Shown: positions 18,524 to 28,345, counted from the stretch's first letter. The stretch: 33,206 nt of DNA from an uncultured Pirellulaceae bacterium (GCA_938003615.1 CALKXO010000300.1:1-33206); one strand, 5' to 3'. The notes: generated from the sequence alone by a model not told the origin. Translations and numbers: made by a program.

Positions 18524-19156
18524 TTAGGCAGACACTTTCCGTTGGGTTGACTGCTCGCCGGCCTCTTTCGCGGACTCGTAGAGATACGGATTGAGCGTTG
18601 GATCGTTGTACATTTTGAATTGACGGTAGGTCAGGTGCCGCTTCTTGCCTGCGAAGAGGTCGTTCACTAACTGCTGTAAAGATTTTGCAAGTTCCGATTG
18701 CTGTAACAGGCAGACATTGATCTTTTGTTGAACCGATTCGCGATGCTGTTGGTCCACGTCGTCGCGCTCAAGTTGCTCGCGTAAATGATACAGCCGCAAA
18801 GACATGATAGAAAGCCGGTCGATAGCGCTGCCGGGCGTTTCGGTGTTCAATTGAGCGTCTGAGGATGGAGAGACGGTGTGACTGGACAAAAGTTCGGCGA
18901 CTTGGTCGTCCAGTTTTTCGATCCAATCGTTTCGTTGTTGGTTAAATCGATCGATAGACCGTTTGACACGGGCGATTTCTTGATCGGATACGTCAGGGCT
19001 ACGCGCGATATCTTCCTCGTGCCATAATTGATAGTTGAACGAATGCTGCGTGCAAACCGTCGCCAACAGATCGGCGGCGTTGTTTTCGATTGGTCCTCGG
19101 TGCCATTGAGCCACGGTGTCGGTTTGCAGCTGGATGATTTGTTCGATATCAATCAT
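18524..19156 (-). CDS. DUF4254 domain protein
   Basis: 210-aa soluble, largely helical protein that matches DUF4254 by eye (conserved Q/N-rich start, FNYQLWHEEDIAR, SIDRFNQQRNDWIEKLD, YRQFKMYNDP). No biochemical role is established for the family to my knowledge; members occur beside glycosyltransferase or envelope genes in Bacteroidota and Planctomycetota. Here it is followed 18 bases later by the EEP-family gene. No signal peptide, Cys pair or nucleotide-binding motif is visible. Confidence 0.85.
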   Translation of the reverse strand: MIDIEQIIQLQTDTVAQWHRGPIENNAADLLATVCTQHSFNYQLWHEEDIARSPDVSDQEIARVKRSIDRFNQQRNDWIEKLDDQVAELLSSHTVSPSSDAQLNTETPGSAIDRLSIMSLRLYHLREQLERDDVDQQHRESVQQKINVCLLQQSELAKSLQQLVNDLFAGKKRHLTYRQFKMYNDPTLNPYLYESAKEAGEQSTQRKVSA

Positions 19157-19342
19157 GGTTGGTAATTGCCAAAATGCGTTTGTGGAATCCTTCCAAAGGA
19201 TGACGCATTGTAGAATTTTTGCGGCAATTGCCCCAGATCAATTTTACCAAACCCGGGACGGGTGAATCGGCAGCGCCTGCTATACAGCGACCTTCCGTCG
19301 GCCTTCAATTGGACGTGCGATTCAACGGATAAAGAAAACATC

Positions 19343-20380
19343 ATGGATGAACAAGAAGTATTGAAGCCGAACACGTTCTTTTTGGAGGTCAGTGGAGCGG
19401 GCCTTCCTGAGGTGGATGGCTTGTTTGTTCCGTCAACCGCGCCTCCTGTCGAATCTGAATCGGGGATCGTTTCGAGTCCTGGCTATTGGAATGGCAGGAT
19501 GGCTTGGGATCGCGCTGATGGCAAAGCTGCGAGAAGCCCTGCCCTGTCGTACTCCAACACTTACAAATCTTGGAGGATCTGTCGACTTGACGGGCACCTT
19601 GCGTACGATGCGACTTGCGATGAAGCCATGCCACCGACCGACCGTGAGTGGCACGTCTATAAAAAGGGAGTTGCACCTGCGCCCAAAGTGGTGCTGCATC
19701 ATTTCGACCCTCGTCAGCCCTGCCCCGCGCCCAATGTTGTCTTTGTGCTTGGCGGTCCCGGTGCCGGAAAAGGCACGATGTGCGAACTGGCTGAATCGCA
19801 GCTTGGCTGGACGCATTTATCGACTGGTGATTTGATTCGCACCGAACAGGCGAAAGGCGGCCCGACCGCTGCCGCGATCGACGCGCTATTGGCTGACGGA
19901 CAACTGGTCCCCAACGAAATTGTCGTGACGTTATTGAAAGACACGATGGAATCGATCACGCGCACCACGGGAAAGAGAAATTTTCTGCTTGATGGTTTCC
20001 CACGGTCGTTAAATAATTTGGAGGGCTGGTACGAGTGTTTTGGTCGAAGTGCGGAGCTACCAAAAATGCTGTTTTTCGAGTGTCCTTACGAAGTTCTAGA
20101 GAAACGTATTCTCGGTCGCGCGAAGTACACTGGTAGAAACGACGATAATGTCGAAAGTATCAAACTGAGGTTCGATACTTTCAAAGCTGAAACGCTACCG
20201 ACCGTTGAGCTGTTCAAGAGCAAGAACAAATGCGTGGAAGTTGACACCAGTCTGGACCGCCAAACCGTCTATGCGCTGGTGGAAAAGAATCTGGCACGTT
20301 ACACCGATGAAGCGCTCGCCGCGCAGCCGTTGACCGAACGAGCCGAAATGTTGCTAGGGCTGAGACCTTTTCCGAAGTAG
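19343..20380 (+). CDS. Adenylate/UMP-CMP kinase with extra N-terminal domain
   Basis: 345-aa protein from the ATG at 19343 (the track's GTG at 19262 adds 27 unlikely residues). Residues about 130-325 are a nucleoside monophosphate kinase: P-loop GGPGAGKGT, NMP-binding STGDLIR, FLLDGFPRS, and a short LID (RAKYTGRNDDNVESIKLRF) of the UMP-CMP/short-AK type. It would transfer phosphate from ATP to UMP/CMP or AMP. Residues 1-118 form a separate Trp/Gly/Pro-patterned domain (FFLEVSGAGLPEVDGLFVP, KSWRICRLDGHLAYDA, REWHVYKKGVAPAPKV). A C-terminal TERAEMLLGLRPFPK tail is also not standard. The N-terminal module resembles, from memory, small repeats seen in protist and other eukaryotic proteins, hinting at eukaryote-bacteria transfer. 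Fusion partner function is unknown. Confidence 0.88.
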   Translation: MDEQEVLKPNTFFLEVSGAGLPEVDGLFVPSTAPPVESESGIVSSPGYWNGRMAWDRADGKAARSPALSYSNTYKSWRICRLDGHLAYDATCDEAMPPTDREWHVYKKGVAPAPKVVLHHFDPRQPCPAPNVVFVLGGPGAGKGTMCELAESQLGWTHLSTGDLIRTEQAKGGPTAAAIDALLADGQLVPNEIVVTLLKDTMESITRTTGKRNFLLDGFPRSLNNLEGWYECFGRSAELPKMLFFECPYEVLEKRILGRAKYTGRNDDNVESIKLRFDTFKAETLPTVELFKSKNKCVEVDTSLDRQTVYALVEKNLARYTDEALAAQPLTERAEMLLGLRPFPK

Positions 20381-20799
20381 CAATACGTTTGGTGACGGAG
20401 CCAAGTGTATCGACATAGATTTGGCAACCCCACCTTGACACTCCATTAGTGGTGTTTACCGGACTGTCATCGGGATCGCTAACAGAGGAAGAGAAATAGC
20501 TTACAAAAAAGCCATCCGTTTCAAACAGGTTTTTAAGCCGGTTTTTGTCGAGTTAAAATTTGGCATGCCGAATTTTGCGAAAAAAATGCAGCAAAAACGA
20601 AGTTGAAGCTTGGAGCGGGCCTAGGGCGTGGTTAACGTATTATCAAACGGACTCATGTAGATGCCGCAATGGCTTGTAGCTTGTGGCGTCGCGCTGAAGA
20701 GACTCAGCGTTCTCCACCATATCTTCACCGATGGAACTCACCGCCGATGGAACTCATCGCGGTACGGCCCCTACTTTGAAGATAGCAACAGGAATTGAA
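20381..20799. other. Intergenic spacer with 16-bp tandem repeat
   Basis: About 420 bases without a supportable gene between the kinase and the TlpA-like gene. It is AT-rich around 20500-20600. Near its right end CCGATGGAACTCACCG (20728-20743) is repeated as 20744-20759 with one mismatch. These repeats contain the ATG used by the ORF track at 20731, a reason to prefer the later start at 20800. No RNA gene or clear promoter is recognised. Confidence 0.6.
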
Positions 20800-22074
20800 A
20801 TGCGCGCAGTTATTAGGATGTTTTGCGGATTCATTTTTGCTCTTACTCTCTCAACGCTTTCTCCTACGACTGCTTCAGCAGTCAACCCACTTGCCCCTCA
20901 ATCACGCGGGGCGTACACCAGTTTCCCTAGTGACCAGAACTATTCTCCGGATGGACAAAATCAGTCACCGGATCAGATGATCAACCAAGCCGACAAACTT
21001 GCCGAGCAAGGCAAGTTTAAATCGGCGCTCGCGTTGGCGACCAAAGCTTACGAGCGTGCTCAACACAACCCACGTTTTGTCATCCATTACATCGACTCTT
21101 TGACAAAGATGGTGAAACTCGAGGGAAACAAGTGGGACAAGAAATTGTTGAACGCGGGAATCAAGGCCGCGAACTCACTTCACAAGTCCAAGCTTTGCAC
21201 AGGCGAAGGTGACGCTGAACTGGCCTATCACTTTATGACTTCGTTGGGAGCACTTGGCGACGAGGTACTCAACCGCAACAAACGCATCGCTGGCCAGCTA
21301 TATTTGGCTCAAGGGAAAATCGCTCAGAACTTACGAAACAATCCGGGCTATCCCAGCCAGTCGTTGAATGTGCTTGGTGGCCCTCTAATGAATCTCGCCC
21401 GCTCCCATGCGATCAACGACGACGAGGTCTCGGCGTTGGAGACTCTTAACGAAGCATTCGAAATTGGTTTTACCGATTTTGAATCGGTTGAGATCGACAG
21501 TGCGTTCGCAAACGTGGATCAGGGCCAATTGCGTAAGTCGGTGCGTTCTCACCGGGTTGCCTATAAAAAGAAGCTGGCGCATTGGAGTCGTGAAGAGTTG
21601 GCTAGGTTTAATCAATTCCAACTCAACTTCGACGTTGCCAACGTTGACGGTGGTCGCATTAGTTCGAACGATCTCAAAGGTAAAGTTACCGTTTTGGATC
21701 TGTGGGCGACTTGGTGTGCTCCGTGTCGCGAAGGGATCCCTCACTTCGTCAAACTAGATCACGAGTACGGTTCAAACAAAGTATCGGTCATTGGTATCTC
21801 GATGGATGAGCCAAGTGATCCTGCTTCTGCAGTCGACACGGTAAAGAACTTTGCGATCGACAATGACATCGATTACAAATTGGCCGTCGGCACCGACGCG
21901 ATCAAGTCACAGATTCCTGGCCGGGTTTTGTTGCCAACGACTTTGTTTTTAGATCACCATGGAACCGTGCGATACATCGCATCAGGTTATCACGACTTCA
22001 TGCAGCTAGAAGCGCTCACCAAAGTGTTGACTGGCGAAATGAATGGAGTCGCTGACAAGACTGCCAGTCGCTAG
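20800..22074 (+). CDS. Secreted TlpA-like thioredoxin-family protein with TPR-like region
   Basis: 424 aa from the ATG at 20800, which has AGGA six bases upstream. A clear signal peptide (MRAVIRMFCGFIFALTLS...TASA-V) sends it to the periplasm. Residues about 60-270 are helical and TPR-like (DQMINQADKLAEQGKFKSALALATKAYERAQ). A C-terminal TlpA/ResA-type redoxin follows: DLKGKVTVLDLWATWCAPCREG with Cys306 and Cys309, cis-Pro in VLLPTTLFLDHHG. It probably reduces or oxidises periplasmic protein disulfides. The 69-codon-offset extension in the ORF track (23 residues) lies in the repeat upstream and is not believed. It is followed by a strong intrinsic terminator. Confidence 0.9.
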   Translation: MRAVIRMFCGFIFALTLSTLSPTTASAVNPLAPQSRGAYTSFPSDQNYSPDGQNQSPDQMINQADKLAEQGKFKSALALATKAYERAQHNPRFVIHYIDSLTKMVKLEGNKWDKKLLNAGIKAANSLHKSKLCTGEGDAELAYHFMTSLGALGDEVLNRNKRIAGQLYLAQGKIAQNLRNNPGYPSQSLNVLGGPLMNLARSHAINDDEVSALETLNEAFEIGFTDFESVEIDSAFANVDQGQLRKSVRSHRVAYKKKLAHWSREELARFNQFQLNFDVANVDGGRISSNDLKGKVTVLDLWATWCAPCREGIPHFVKLDHEYGSNKVSVIGISMDEPSDPASAVDTVKNFAIDNDIDYKLAVGTDAIKSQIPGRVLLPTTLFLDHHGTVRYIASGYHDFMQLEALTKVLTGEMNGVADKTASR

Positions 22075-22101
22075 GTTGTTCGAATTCTGATAGAGAAAAC
22101 C

Positions 22102-22138
22102 AAAAGGCCGACAGTGAAAACTGTCGGCCTTTTTTTTT
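22102..22138 (+). terminator. Rho-independent terminator of the TlpA-like gene
   Basis: The stem GGCCGACAG / CTGTCGGCC (9 bp, extended by A-T pairs) with loop TGAAAA is followed by a run of ten T (the last two of which pair into the extended stem in part). It begins 28 bases after the stop at 22074. The A-run before the stem would also allow termination of transcripts coming from the right. Confidence 0.93.
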
Positions 22139-22313
22139 GAAGTTTGGAACTTTTCAGCAATCAAAGGCTCCGGACAGAACTGCGTCTCGGTCTCCGCTTG
22201 CGGCTGCCCTCCTTTAGAGTTATTTCACTTGCGATGCGCCAGCATATCACTCTCCCTTGGGGCGTTTTACAGTGTTTCTCTGAGCAAAAACACTAGCTCA
22301 AATTTCTCTACCT

Positions 22314-22898
22314 CTAGCCTTTCGCCTGACGAACATCCTTCAACGAGGCCTTGGCCAATGCGTCGCCCGGCGAAAGCTGTAGCGCCTCGGTGTAGTAGGC
22401 CGCCGCCTGCTCGTAGTCCCCCTTGGCACGCATCGTATTGCCCAACGCCAACTTCAGCTCTTCAAGACAACCGCTGGAACATTTATCTGCACTCAACAGC
22501 GTTTCTTGAGCGGCATTAACATCGCCTTGTTGAAGTTGCAGCGTCCCTAAAAACAAATAGCCGGTTGCATCGTCTGGATCCGATTCGATCTGTTTTTGGT
22601 AGTAGATGTTTGCTTGAGCAAAGTCCCCTTTGCCTCGATAGAGATTTCCGATCTCGCCGTAGATCGCATCCGGAGATTGCCCCTCTGGCAGCGCTTCGAT
22701 GGCCGCCTGATAGGCGCTCAGGGATTCCTCAAACCGCGACAGACCGGCTAACGCGTGGGCCTTGTCGATGATCGCCCGTACCGAACCGGGCGACAGAGCC
22801 AAATACTGATCGGCTAAGTGCACCGTGGTCGCCAGCAGGTTGCTATCACTGGCAGAAATCAACTGTTGTTGCAGCTTTTTGAGTTCGTTCTTGGACAT
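22314..22898 (-). CDS. TPR-repeat protein
   Basis: 194-aa soluble protein made almost wholly of tetratricopeptide repeats. Recognisable units are RAIIDKAHALAGLSRFEESLSAYQAAIEALP, AIYGEIGNLYRGKGDFAQANIYYQKQIESDP, GYLFLGTLQLQQGDVNAAQETLLSAD and LKLALGNTMRAKGDYEQAAAYYTEALQLSP. There is no signal peptide, so it is probably a cytoplasmic scaffold. Its client is unknown. It is transcribed towards the terminator of the TlpA-like gene. Confidence 0.88.
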   Translation of the reverse strand: MSKNELKKLQQQLISASDSNLLATTVHLADQYLALSPGSVRAIIDKAHALAGLSRFEESLSAYQAAIEALPEGQSPDAIYGEIGNLYRGKGDFAQANIYYQKQIESDPDDATGYLFLGTLQLQQGDVNAAQETLLSADKCSSGCLEELKLALGNTMRAKGDYEQAAAYYTEALQLSPGDALAKASLKDVRQAKG

Positions 22899-23115
22899 GC
22901 GTCTTAGATACCCTTTGGTTTTCAGCGAAATAGCGACCGTGTCAAAGTTTGCCGGTTATGCGGGTCCCAACGGTCGGCAGGACTTCAACGGTCGATCTGA
23001 TTTTACTCGTAAAGGCTAACGGTTATTCCGATTTTGCTTTTAGCGATGATAGAAACGATACTTCGGATTAATCGGCGTAGGACCAGTCATCGTCATTGGC
23101 ACCTAGGAACCCAAA

Positions 23116-25191
23116 ATGTTCGCAAGCAGACTACTACTTCCCACAACATTTGCCTTAATTCCATGGCTTAGCGCCTGCTGTTGGGGCCAAAGCTACTCAC
23201 CGTCGCAAAATGGTTACCGAGGCTCCGCCGCTGCCGCCCCGGTGGGCCAAACAGCAATGCCGCCGTTTAGCCTACCTCATCAGGCAACACGGCCGCCAAT
23301 GTTTTCAGATCAACAGGGCAATGAGTATACAGCAATGTCTCCAAACAACTGGGGGCATCCGGCGACACAAAGCCGGACATATCCCAACACCATCGATGAA
23401 ACATCATTTTCGCCCACCCCGGTAGTGGTTGTCAATCAATCGGTCGCTCCGTCTGATTCAAACCCGCAGCTGCAATCAGCCATCGCTCCGCTGACAAATA
23501 CTGGCGTGCGTGTGGCTCATAATGATCTGCCTAAATCCAGTGATACTGCGTCTCCATTCCTTCAGGCAAGCTCCGACGGCAAACAAGGTTCACGATTCAG
23601 CAACGCCCGGTACACGCGCTCGCAAGATGTCGATTCCAAAATTCCTGATTTGTCCAGCAATGAAAATGGCGATGATGTACCGTTTCCATTTACTCGAAAG
23701 AAACAATCGCAACTTCCAGACTCTGTGGGGGTACCGACAGGAAACACGTGGCTAAGCCCTGAACTGGCTGCGACGCCCGCAGTCGATGCGGTCGTGTCGA
23801 ATCAAGCGCGGTCGGTCGAAGGAGCGCGGTCGGTCGAAGGAGTTCGGTCGTCGACGATCCTTGAATCGCAGAACGAGATGTTTTCGACGGCCGTCGAGTC
23901 GGAAATTGGGATATATCCTCAGTCGCGCGATGCATCGCCAATGATTCAGTCAAACGACTCAGTGCCTCTGACCTCGATTCAACCGAGTCCGGCTTTCCAG
24001 CAGCAGGGGCAAGTCTCGAATCCGATTCAGCCATCTTTCGGATTTGATTGCCCGGCCGCTGAGGCCATGCCAACGAACGTTCGACCCCAGCCATTTGGAG
24101 CGCCGCTGCAATCGCAACAAGCCTCCCCGCGACAAACCATCCAATGGGGTGATGTGAATTATGCAAACCACTTGGATCACCAATCGCAGCGCTCACAGCC
24201 GATGCTGCCTAATTTCCGACCCGACTTGGGGCACCGAGGCGTGATGCCAACGATCCGCAATCACCCGATTCGCGACGACGGAAAAAAGTTCGATCATGAA
24301 AACAAGAAAGTCGATTACCCGCCGTTCAAGGAAATTATTGCGACAGGAAAATTCTTCTACAACGCCGAAGTGAATGCTCTTCGCCCTTCGTTCCTTGGCA
24401 ACACAGGGTTGTCGGTCGACGGAACTGGATTCTCAGAAAGCCAACCTTTCGATTTCGACACCACCTACGCACCACAGTTCAAATTCGGGTTCGAATCCAA
24501 GTACGGCCCTGGCGTGGAGTTGAGCTACTTCAATTTGTCAGCCAATTCCAATACGCTGGCGTCGACCAACGATGGCACCGGCAGCGTGGCATCGATCGCA
24601 TCGGTAACAGGGCCGGGGCGATTCTCCCGCATCGGCGCGGACAACGTTGGAGATACGCTGACGGCAAACCACTCATTTGAAATGGAGACTTTTGGACTGA
24701 ATTTCTTCAAAGAGTTGAAGTTTCCCATCTCAAGATTGAACGGAAAATTCGGTTTCATGTACGCCAACGTGGCCCAGTCGTTGCTGGTTGACGTAAATGA
24801 CGGGGTCGGAACTCCCATCGGTGGTCTGAACAATACGACTGACTTCCGCGGTTACGGGCCGCAGTTTGCGCTGGAGTACTTTCGTCCGGTCGGCCATACG
24901 CCGCTGACGCTGGTGACCAGTTTCGGTGGTAAAGGTCTCTTCGGGCGTCGCGATCAATTTGTCAATAACGACGCCGCAGGTGTGGTGCGTCGTTTTGGGG
25001 CTGACGAGTTCATTACGGTTATCGATTTTGCTGGCGGTGTTCAGATGAAGAAGATGGTCGCTGATGGACGCTACTGGACCGCCAAGGTTGGCTACGTACA
25101 TCAGACGTGGCTGGGAGGCGGAACTGCGGTCGATCCGCAGGGCGACTTCGGCATCAACGGGTTCGCGTTCGGCATCGGATATAATCGCTAG
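23116..25191 (+). CDS. Secreted probable outer-membrane beta-barrel protein
   Basis: 691 aa. A signal peptide (LLLPTTFALIPWLSACCWG-Q) is followed by some 380 residues of low-complexity Pro/Ser/Gln/Asn-rich sequence, then a C-terminal domain (about 400-691) of alternating hydrophobic beta strands ending in FGINGFAFGIGYNR, with the typical aromatic residue near the terminus. Segments such as QFKFGFESKYGPGVELSYFNLSA and KLNGKFGFMYANVAQSLLV match planctomycete BBP7-like barrel proteins in style; the family name is uncertain. The linker contains an in-frame 18-bp tandem duplication. It is probably a cell-surface or outer-membrane protein of unknown cargo. Confidence 0.75.
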   Translation: MFASRLLLPTTFALIPWLSACCWGQSYSPSQNGYRGSAAAAPVGQTAMPPFSLPHQATRPPMFSDQQGNEYTAMSPNNWGHPATQSRTYPNTIDETSFSPTPVVVVNQSVAPSDSNPQLQSAIAPLTNTGVRVAHNDLPKSSDTASPFLQASSDGKQGSRFSNARYTRSQDVDSKIPDLSSNENGDDVPFPFTRKKQSQLPDSVGVPTGNTWLSPELAATPAVDAVVSNQARSVEGARSVEGVRSSTILESQNEMFSTAVESEIGIYPQSRDASPMIQSNDSVPLTSIQPSPAFQQQGQVSNPIQPSFGFDCPAAEAMPTNVRPQPFGAPLQSQQASPRQTIQWGDVNYANHLDHQSQRSQPMLPNFRPDLGHRGVMPTIRNHPIRDDGKKFDHENKKVDYPPFKEIIATGKFFYNAEVNALRPSFLGNTGLSVDGTGFSESQPFDFDTTYAPQFKFGFESKYGPGVELSYFNLSANSNTLASTNDGTGSVASIASVTGPGRFSRIGADNVGDTLTANHSFEMETFGLNFFKELKFPISRLNGKFGFMYANVAQSLLVDVNDGVGTPIGGLNNTTDFRGYGPQFALEYFRPVGHTPLTLVTSFGGKGLFGRRDQFVNNDAAGVVRRFGADEFITVIDFAGGVQMKKMVADGRYWTAKVGYVHQTWLGGGTAVDPQGDFGINGFAFGIGYNR
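23806..23841 (+). repeat. In-frame 18-bp tandem duplication in the barrel protein linker
   Basis: GCGCGGTCGGTCGAAGGA is present twice in direct succession (23806-23823, 23824-23841) and encodes ARSVEG twice; a degenerate third start (VRSS) follows. It lies in the low-complexity linker, so length change is probably tolerated. Confidence 0.9.
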
Positions 25192-25371
25192 ATCCGCAGT
25201 GCTGTCCCAGGCAGGGTGGCATTAACGATTGCGCGGGATGAGCGGGCAGGAAATCTGCTTTTGCCATGGCGGCATGCAAGAAACGCGCCGGAGCGATTGA
25301 AATTGGCTGCCAGAGAATGACAATATGTTTTTCAAACCACCTTCATTTCTCTCGTAGCTCAGGATTTCCCG

Positions 25372-25749
25372 ATGGCCGATTCGTCCGCAACTCGTTCCGA
25401 TGGTTTCAACACGCCTGTTATGATCCTGCTGGTGTTGAACCTCTTGGCAACCATCGCCATGTTGGCGCATGTGGTGTACTACATTCCGGAAAGCGGCTCC
25501 AGTTCAAGCGCATCTGCCGAACCGCAACTCGTTACCAATTTGCTGGTTGACGGTGTGCGCCACATCGGAATGGGACCCAACGGGGTCGAACTGGAAATGA
25601 TGGAACTGAACGACAACACCCCTTCTGGTGCGCCACGCGTCATGCAGACGGTGACGATGAGTCAGGAAGCGTTTCTCAAGACACTGCAGCGCATGAGCCT
25701 GTTGCGTGACCGGATGGTCGAAAAAGAGCTAGTGCGTGAAGTTGAGTGA
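25372..25749 (+). CDS. Small single-pass membrane protein, unknown function
   Basis: 125 aa. A short N-terminal tail leads to one membrane helix (VMILLVLNLLATIAMLAHVVYYI), then a polar Ser-rich linker and a C-terminal part (LLVDGVRHIGMGPNGVELEMMEL ... MSQEAFLKTLQRMSLLRDRMVEKELVREVE). The ATG at 25372 has AGGA seven bases upstream. The topology suggests a type II or anchored protein with its C-terminus outside the cytoplasm. I do not recognise a family. Its codon usage looks like its neighbours. The 180-bp gap on its left holds no gene I can support. Confidence 0.75.
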   Translation: MADSSATRSDGFNTPVMILLVLNLLATIAMLAHVVYYIPESGSSSSASAEPQLVTNLLVDGVRHIGMGPNGVELEMMELNDNTPSGAPRVMQTVTMSQEAFLKTLQRMSLLRDRMVEKELVREVE

Positions 25750-25878
25750 TTCGATTCGCGGGAACTTTGAACCACCGCGTCTGCTGAGATAGAGCCTGTT
25801 TCACTTGAAAGTTGCAAACTTGTCTTTACAATCGTTAGATCAAAAGCCTTCCCGCACGTTGCTCACTAGGATCCCGCG

Positions 25879-27837
25879 ATGACAGATTCAGATACCGGCC
25901 AAATCGACAACGTGATGCAAGAAGACAGGCTATTTCCTCCATCGGTTCAGTTTCGCAAAAATGCATCCATCGCGTCGATGGACGATTATCAGAAACTCTA
26001 TGACGCGGCCAAGAATGATCCTGATAAATTTTGGGGCGACACGGCGAAAGAGGAACTGCACTGGTTTGAACCTTTTGGCACCGTCTGCAAACACGATGGC
26101 AGCCAGGTCGAGTGGTTCGTTGGTGGCAAAACGAACATCTCTTATAACTGTCTCGACGCAAACATCGAGGCTGGCAACGGCGACCGGATCGCGATCATCT
26201 GGGAGGGCGAACCGGGCGATACGCTAACGTTGACCTACCGGCAACTGCACGCCGAGGTCTGCAAGTTTTCTAACGCGCTCAAAGGTCTGGGCGTTGGCCT
26301 TGGTGATGTGGTTTCGATCTATATGCCGATGACGCCGGAACTTGCGATCGCGATGCTGGCCTGTACGCGCATCGGAGCGATTCACTCGGTGGTTTTTGCT
26401 GGGTTCTCTGCCGAAGCGATTGCTGACCGAAACAACGACGCATCTGCAAAAGTGCAGATCACCAGCGACGGACTTTTTCGCCGTGGTAAAACGTTGCCGC
26501 TCAAAGAGACCGTGGACGCGGCGCTTGAGAAATCGCCAACCGTTGAGTGTTGTATTGTTTTGCGGCGCGCTAAAAATGATGTCAATATGAAAGAAGGCCG
26601 TGATCATTGGTGGCACGAACTGATGGCGGATGCCCCAGCCGACTGCCCCGCCCTGCCCTTGGACAGCGAGACGACTTCATTCATCCTCTACACTAGCGGC
26701 TCGACTGGAAAACCAAAAGGCATTCGGCATACGACCGCCGGCTACAATCTTTGGACCAAGAAGACCTTTCAGTGGGTGTTCGATTGGAAACCGGAGGACG
26801 TTTACTGGTGTACGGCCGATTGTGGCTGGATCACTGGACACAGTTACGTTGTTTACGGTCCGATGAGCAATGGTGCCACTTGCATGATGTACGAGGGAGC
26901 GCCAAACCATCCGGAGCCGAATCGGTTTTGGGACATTGTAGAACGCCATAAAGTGACGATTCTGTATACGGCACCGACGGCGATTCGCGCCTTCGTAAAA
27001 TGGGGCGACGAGCACATCGACAAGCACGATATCAGTAGTCTGAGATTGTTGGGAACCGTCGGCGAAGGAATCAATCCCGATACGTGGATTTGGTACCACG
27101 AAAAAATCGGCGGCGATAAGTGTCCGATCGTCGATACTTGGTGGCAGACGGAAACCGGGGGCATCATGATGAGTCCGCTTCCGGGAGCGACGGCGACCAA
27201 GCCCGGAAGTTGTACGTTGCCGCTTCCCGGAGTGGTGCCGGTGATCATCGATGAATCACTGAAACCTGTCGAAAAGAATCATGGCGGTATGCTGTGTGTT
27301 TCCCAGCCGTGGCCAGGCATGTTGCGCGGCATCTGGGGAGACGACGCACGGTTTGAAGAGCAATATTGGAAAACGTTCCCGGGGAATTACCTGACCGGCG
27401 ACAATGCGCGCATCGATGACGACGGTTACTATTGGATCATGGGGCGAATCGATGACGTGATCAACGTTTCGGGCCATCGGTTGAGCACCATCGAGGTTGA
27501 AAGTGCATTGGTCTCTCACGAAAATGTGGCCGAATGTGCTGCCGTCGGTAGACCACACGATCTAAAGGGGCAAGCGATTTGTGTGTTTGTTACGGCTAAG
27601 GATGCAGATGCCGGAGATGAGCTTCGAGATGAATTGCGATTACACGTACGAAAAGAGATTGGTGCGTTGGCGGTTCCAGATGACATTCGTTTCACCGATG
27701 CCCTGCCAAAGACACGCAGCGGGAAAATCATGAGGCGGCTACTACGCGACGTGGCTGCCGGTCGCCAAGCTGCCGGAGATGTAAGTACGTTGGAAGATCT
27801 CAGCGTACTGGCCAAATTAAGCGAGGATCAGAAATAG
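25879..27837 (+). CDS. acs: Acetyl-CoA synthetase (AMP-forming)
   Basis: 652 aa, the usual length for Acs. It converts acetate, ATP and CoA to acetyl-CoA, AMP and PPi in the cytoplasm. Signatures are the P-loop-like [16 protein letters not shown], the acyl-site WWQTETGG, the hinge region [26 protein letters not shown] and the C-terminal [13 protein letters not shown], whose Lys is the residue acetylated by Pat-type enzymes in other bacteria. The ATG at 25879 has AGGA about seven bases upstream. The next gene begins one base after its stop, so acs is the probable head of a short operon. Confidence 0.97.
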   Translation: MTDSDTGQIDNVMQEDRLFPPSVQFRKNASIASMDDYQKLYDAAKNDPDKFWGDTAKEELHWFEPFGTVCKHDGSQVEWFVGGKTNISYNCLDANIEAGNGDRIAIIWEGEPGDTLTLTYRQLHAEVCKFSNALKGLGVGLGDVVSIYMPMTPELAIAMLACTRIGAIHSVVFAGFSAEAIADRNNDASAKVQITSDGLFRRGKTLPLKETVDAALEKSPTVECCIVLRRAKNDVNMKEGRDHWWHELMADAPADCPALPLDSETTSFILYTSGSTGKPKGIRHTTAGYNLWTKKTFQWVFDWKPEDVYWCTADCGWITGHSYVVYGPMSNGATCMMYEGAPNHPEPNRFWDIVERHKVTILYTAPTAIRAFVKWGDEHIDKHDISSLRLLGTVGEGINPDTWIWYHEKIGGDKCPIVDTWWQTETGGIMMSPLPGATATKPGSCTLPLPGVVPVIIDESLKPVEKNHGGMLCVSQPWPGMLRGIWGDDARFEEQYWKTFPGNYLTGDNARIDDDGYYWIMGRIDDVINVSGHRLSTIEVESALVSHENVAECAAVGRPHDLKGQAICVFVTAKDADAGDELRDELRLHVRKEIGALAVPDDIRFTDALPKTRSGKIMRRLLRDVAAGRQAAGDVSTLEDLSVLAKLSEDQK

Positions 27838-27838
27838 C

Positions 27839-28210
27839 ATGATCGCAGAAAATAGTGAGCCGGGTGATCTGCCGGACGATGACTTCGACAAAAAATCAGA
27901 TGACGATTCCTTGGACGATTCCTTGGTGGAGGGCCAGTACGAGGATGAGGAATTTGAGGACGAAATCTATGAAGATCAGCCGAGTCCAGAAGAGAGAGAG
28001 ATTCTTGGACCAGCCAAGAAGCGGCGAAGAATGTTCTGCGGGAACTGTAACCGCATGGAGACCCACCGTCGTGCCCATCGTAAGTCTTGGTTCGACTCTT
28101 ATGTGACGGGGATGACTTTCGGTTTGAACCGTATTTTTGGCCCATTTAAGTGCACGTGTTGCGGGTTCAATCGTTGGATCATCAAGATCACGCGCGACGG
28201 TCTCAAATAA
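27839..28210 (+). CDS. Small acidic protein with C-terminal Cys cluster (possible zinc ribbon)
   Basis: 123 aa, starting one base after the acs stop, which implies translational coupling. Residues 1-55 are strongly acidic (Asp/Glu-rich), with a short duplicated DDSL encoded by a perfect 12-bp tandem repeat (27902-27925). A basic stretch (AKKRRRM) leads to a Cys pair C67-x2-C70 and a second cluster C105-T-C-C108, spaced like a zinc ribbon. No family is recognised. It could be a structural zinc protein or a small nucleic-acid-binding factor; both ideas are inference. Its placement between acs and an E2-like acyltransferase is of interest. Confidence 0.75.
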   Translation: MIAENSEPGDLPDDDFDKKSDDDSLDDSLVEGQYEDEEFEDEIYEDQPSPEEREILGPAKKRRRMFCGNCNRMETHRRAHRKSWFDSYVTGMTFGLNRIFGPFKCTCCGFNRWIIKITRDGLK

Positions 28211-28345
28211 CGTTGTGCTAGCGAGTTTCGATTCAGGTTGTCAAAGCCGGGTGATACTGGCAGACTTTCAAACTTAATTAGGCGCAAGTGCGGTCCAATG
28301 ACGGAGATTGGCTGCTTGGCCAGTGATTTCATCAGGGACGATGTT

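Noticed and set aside
20381-20799. Possible riboswitch or small RNA
   Set aside because: No conserved aptamer pattern recognised; only weak hairpins and the 16-bp repeat.
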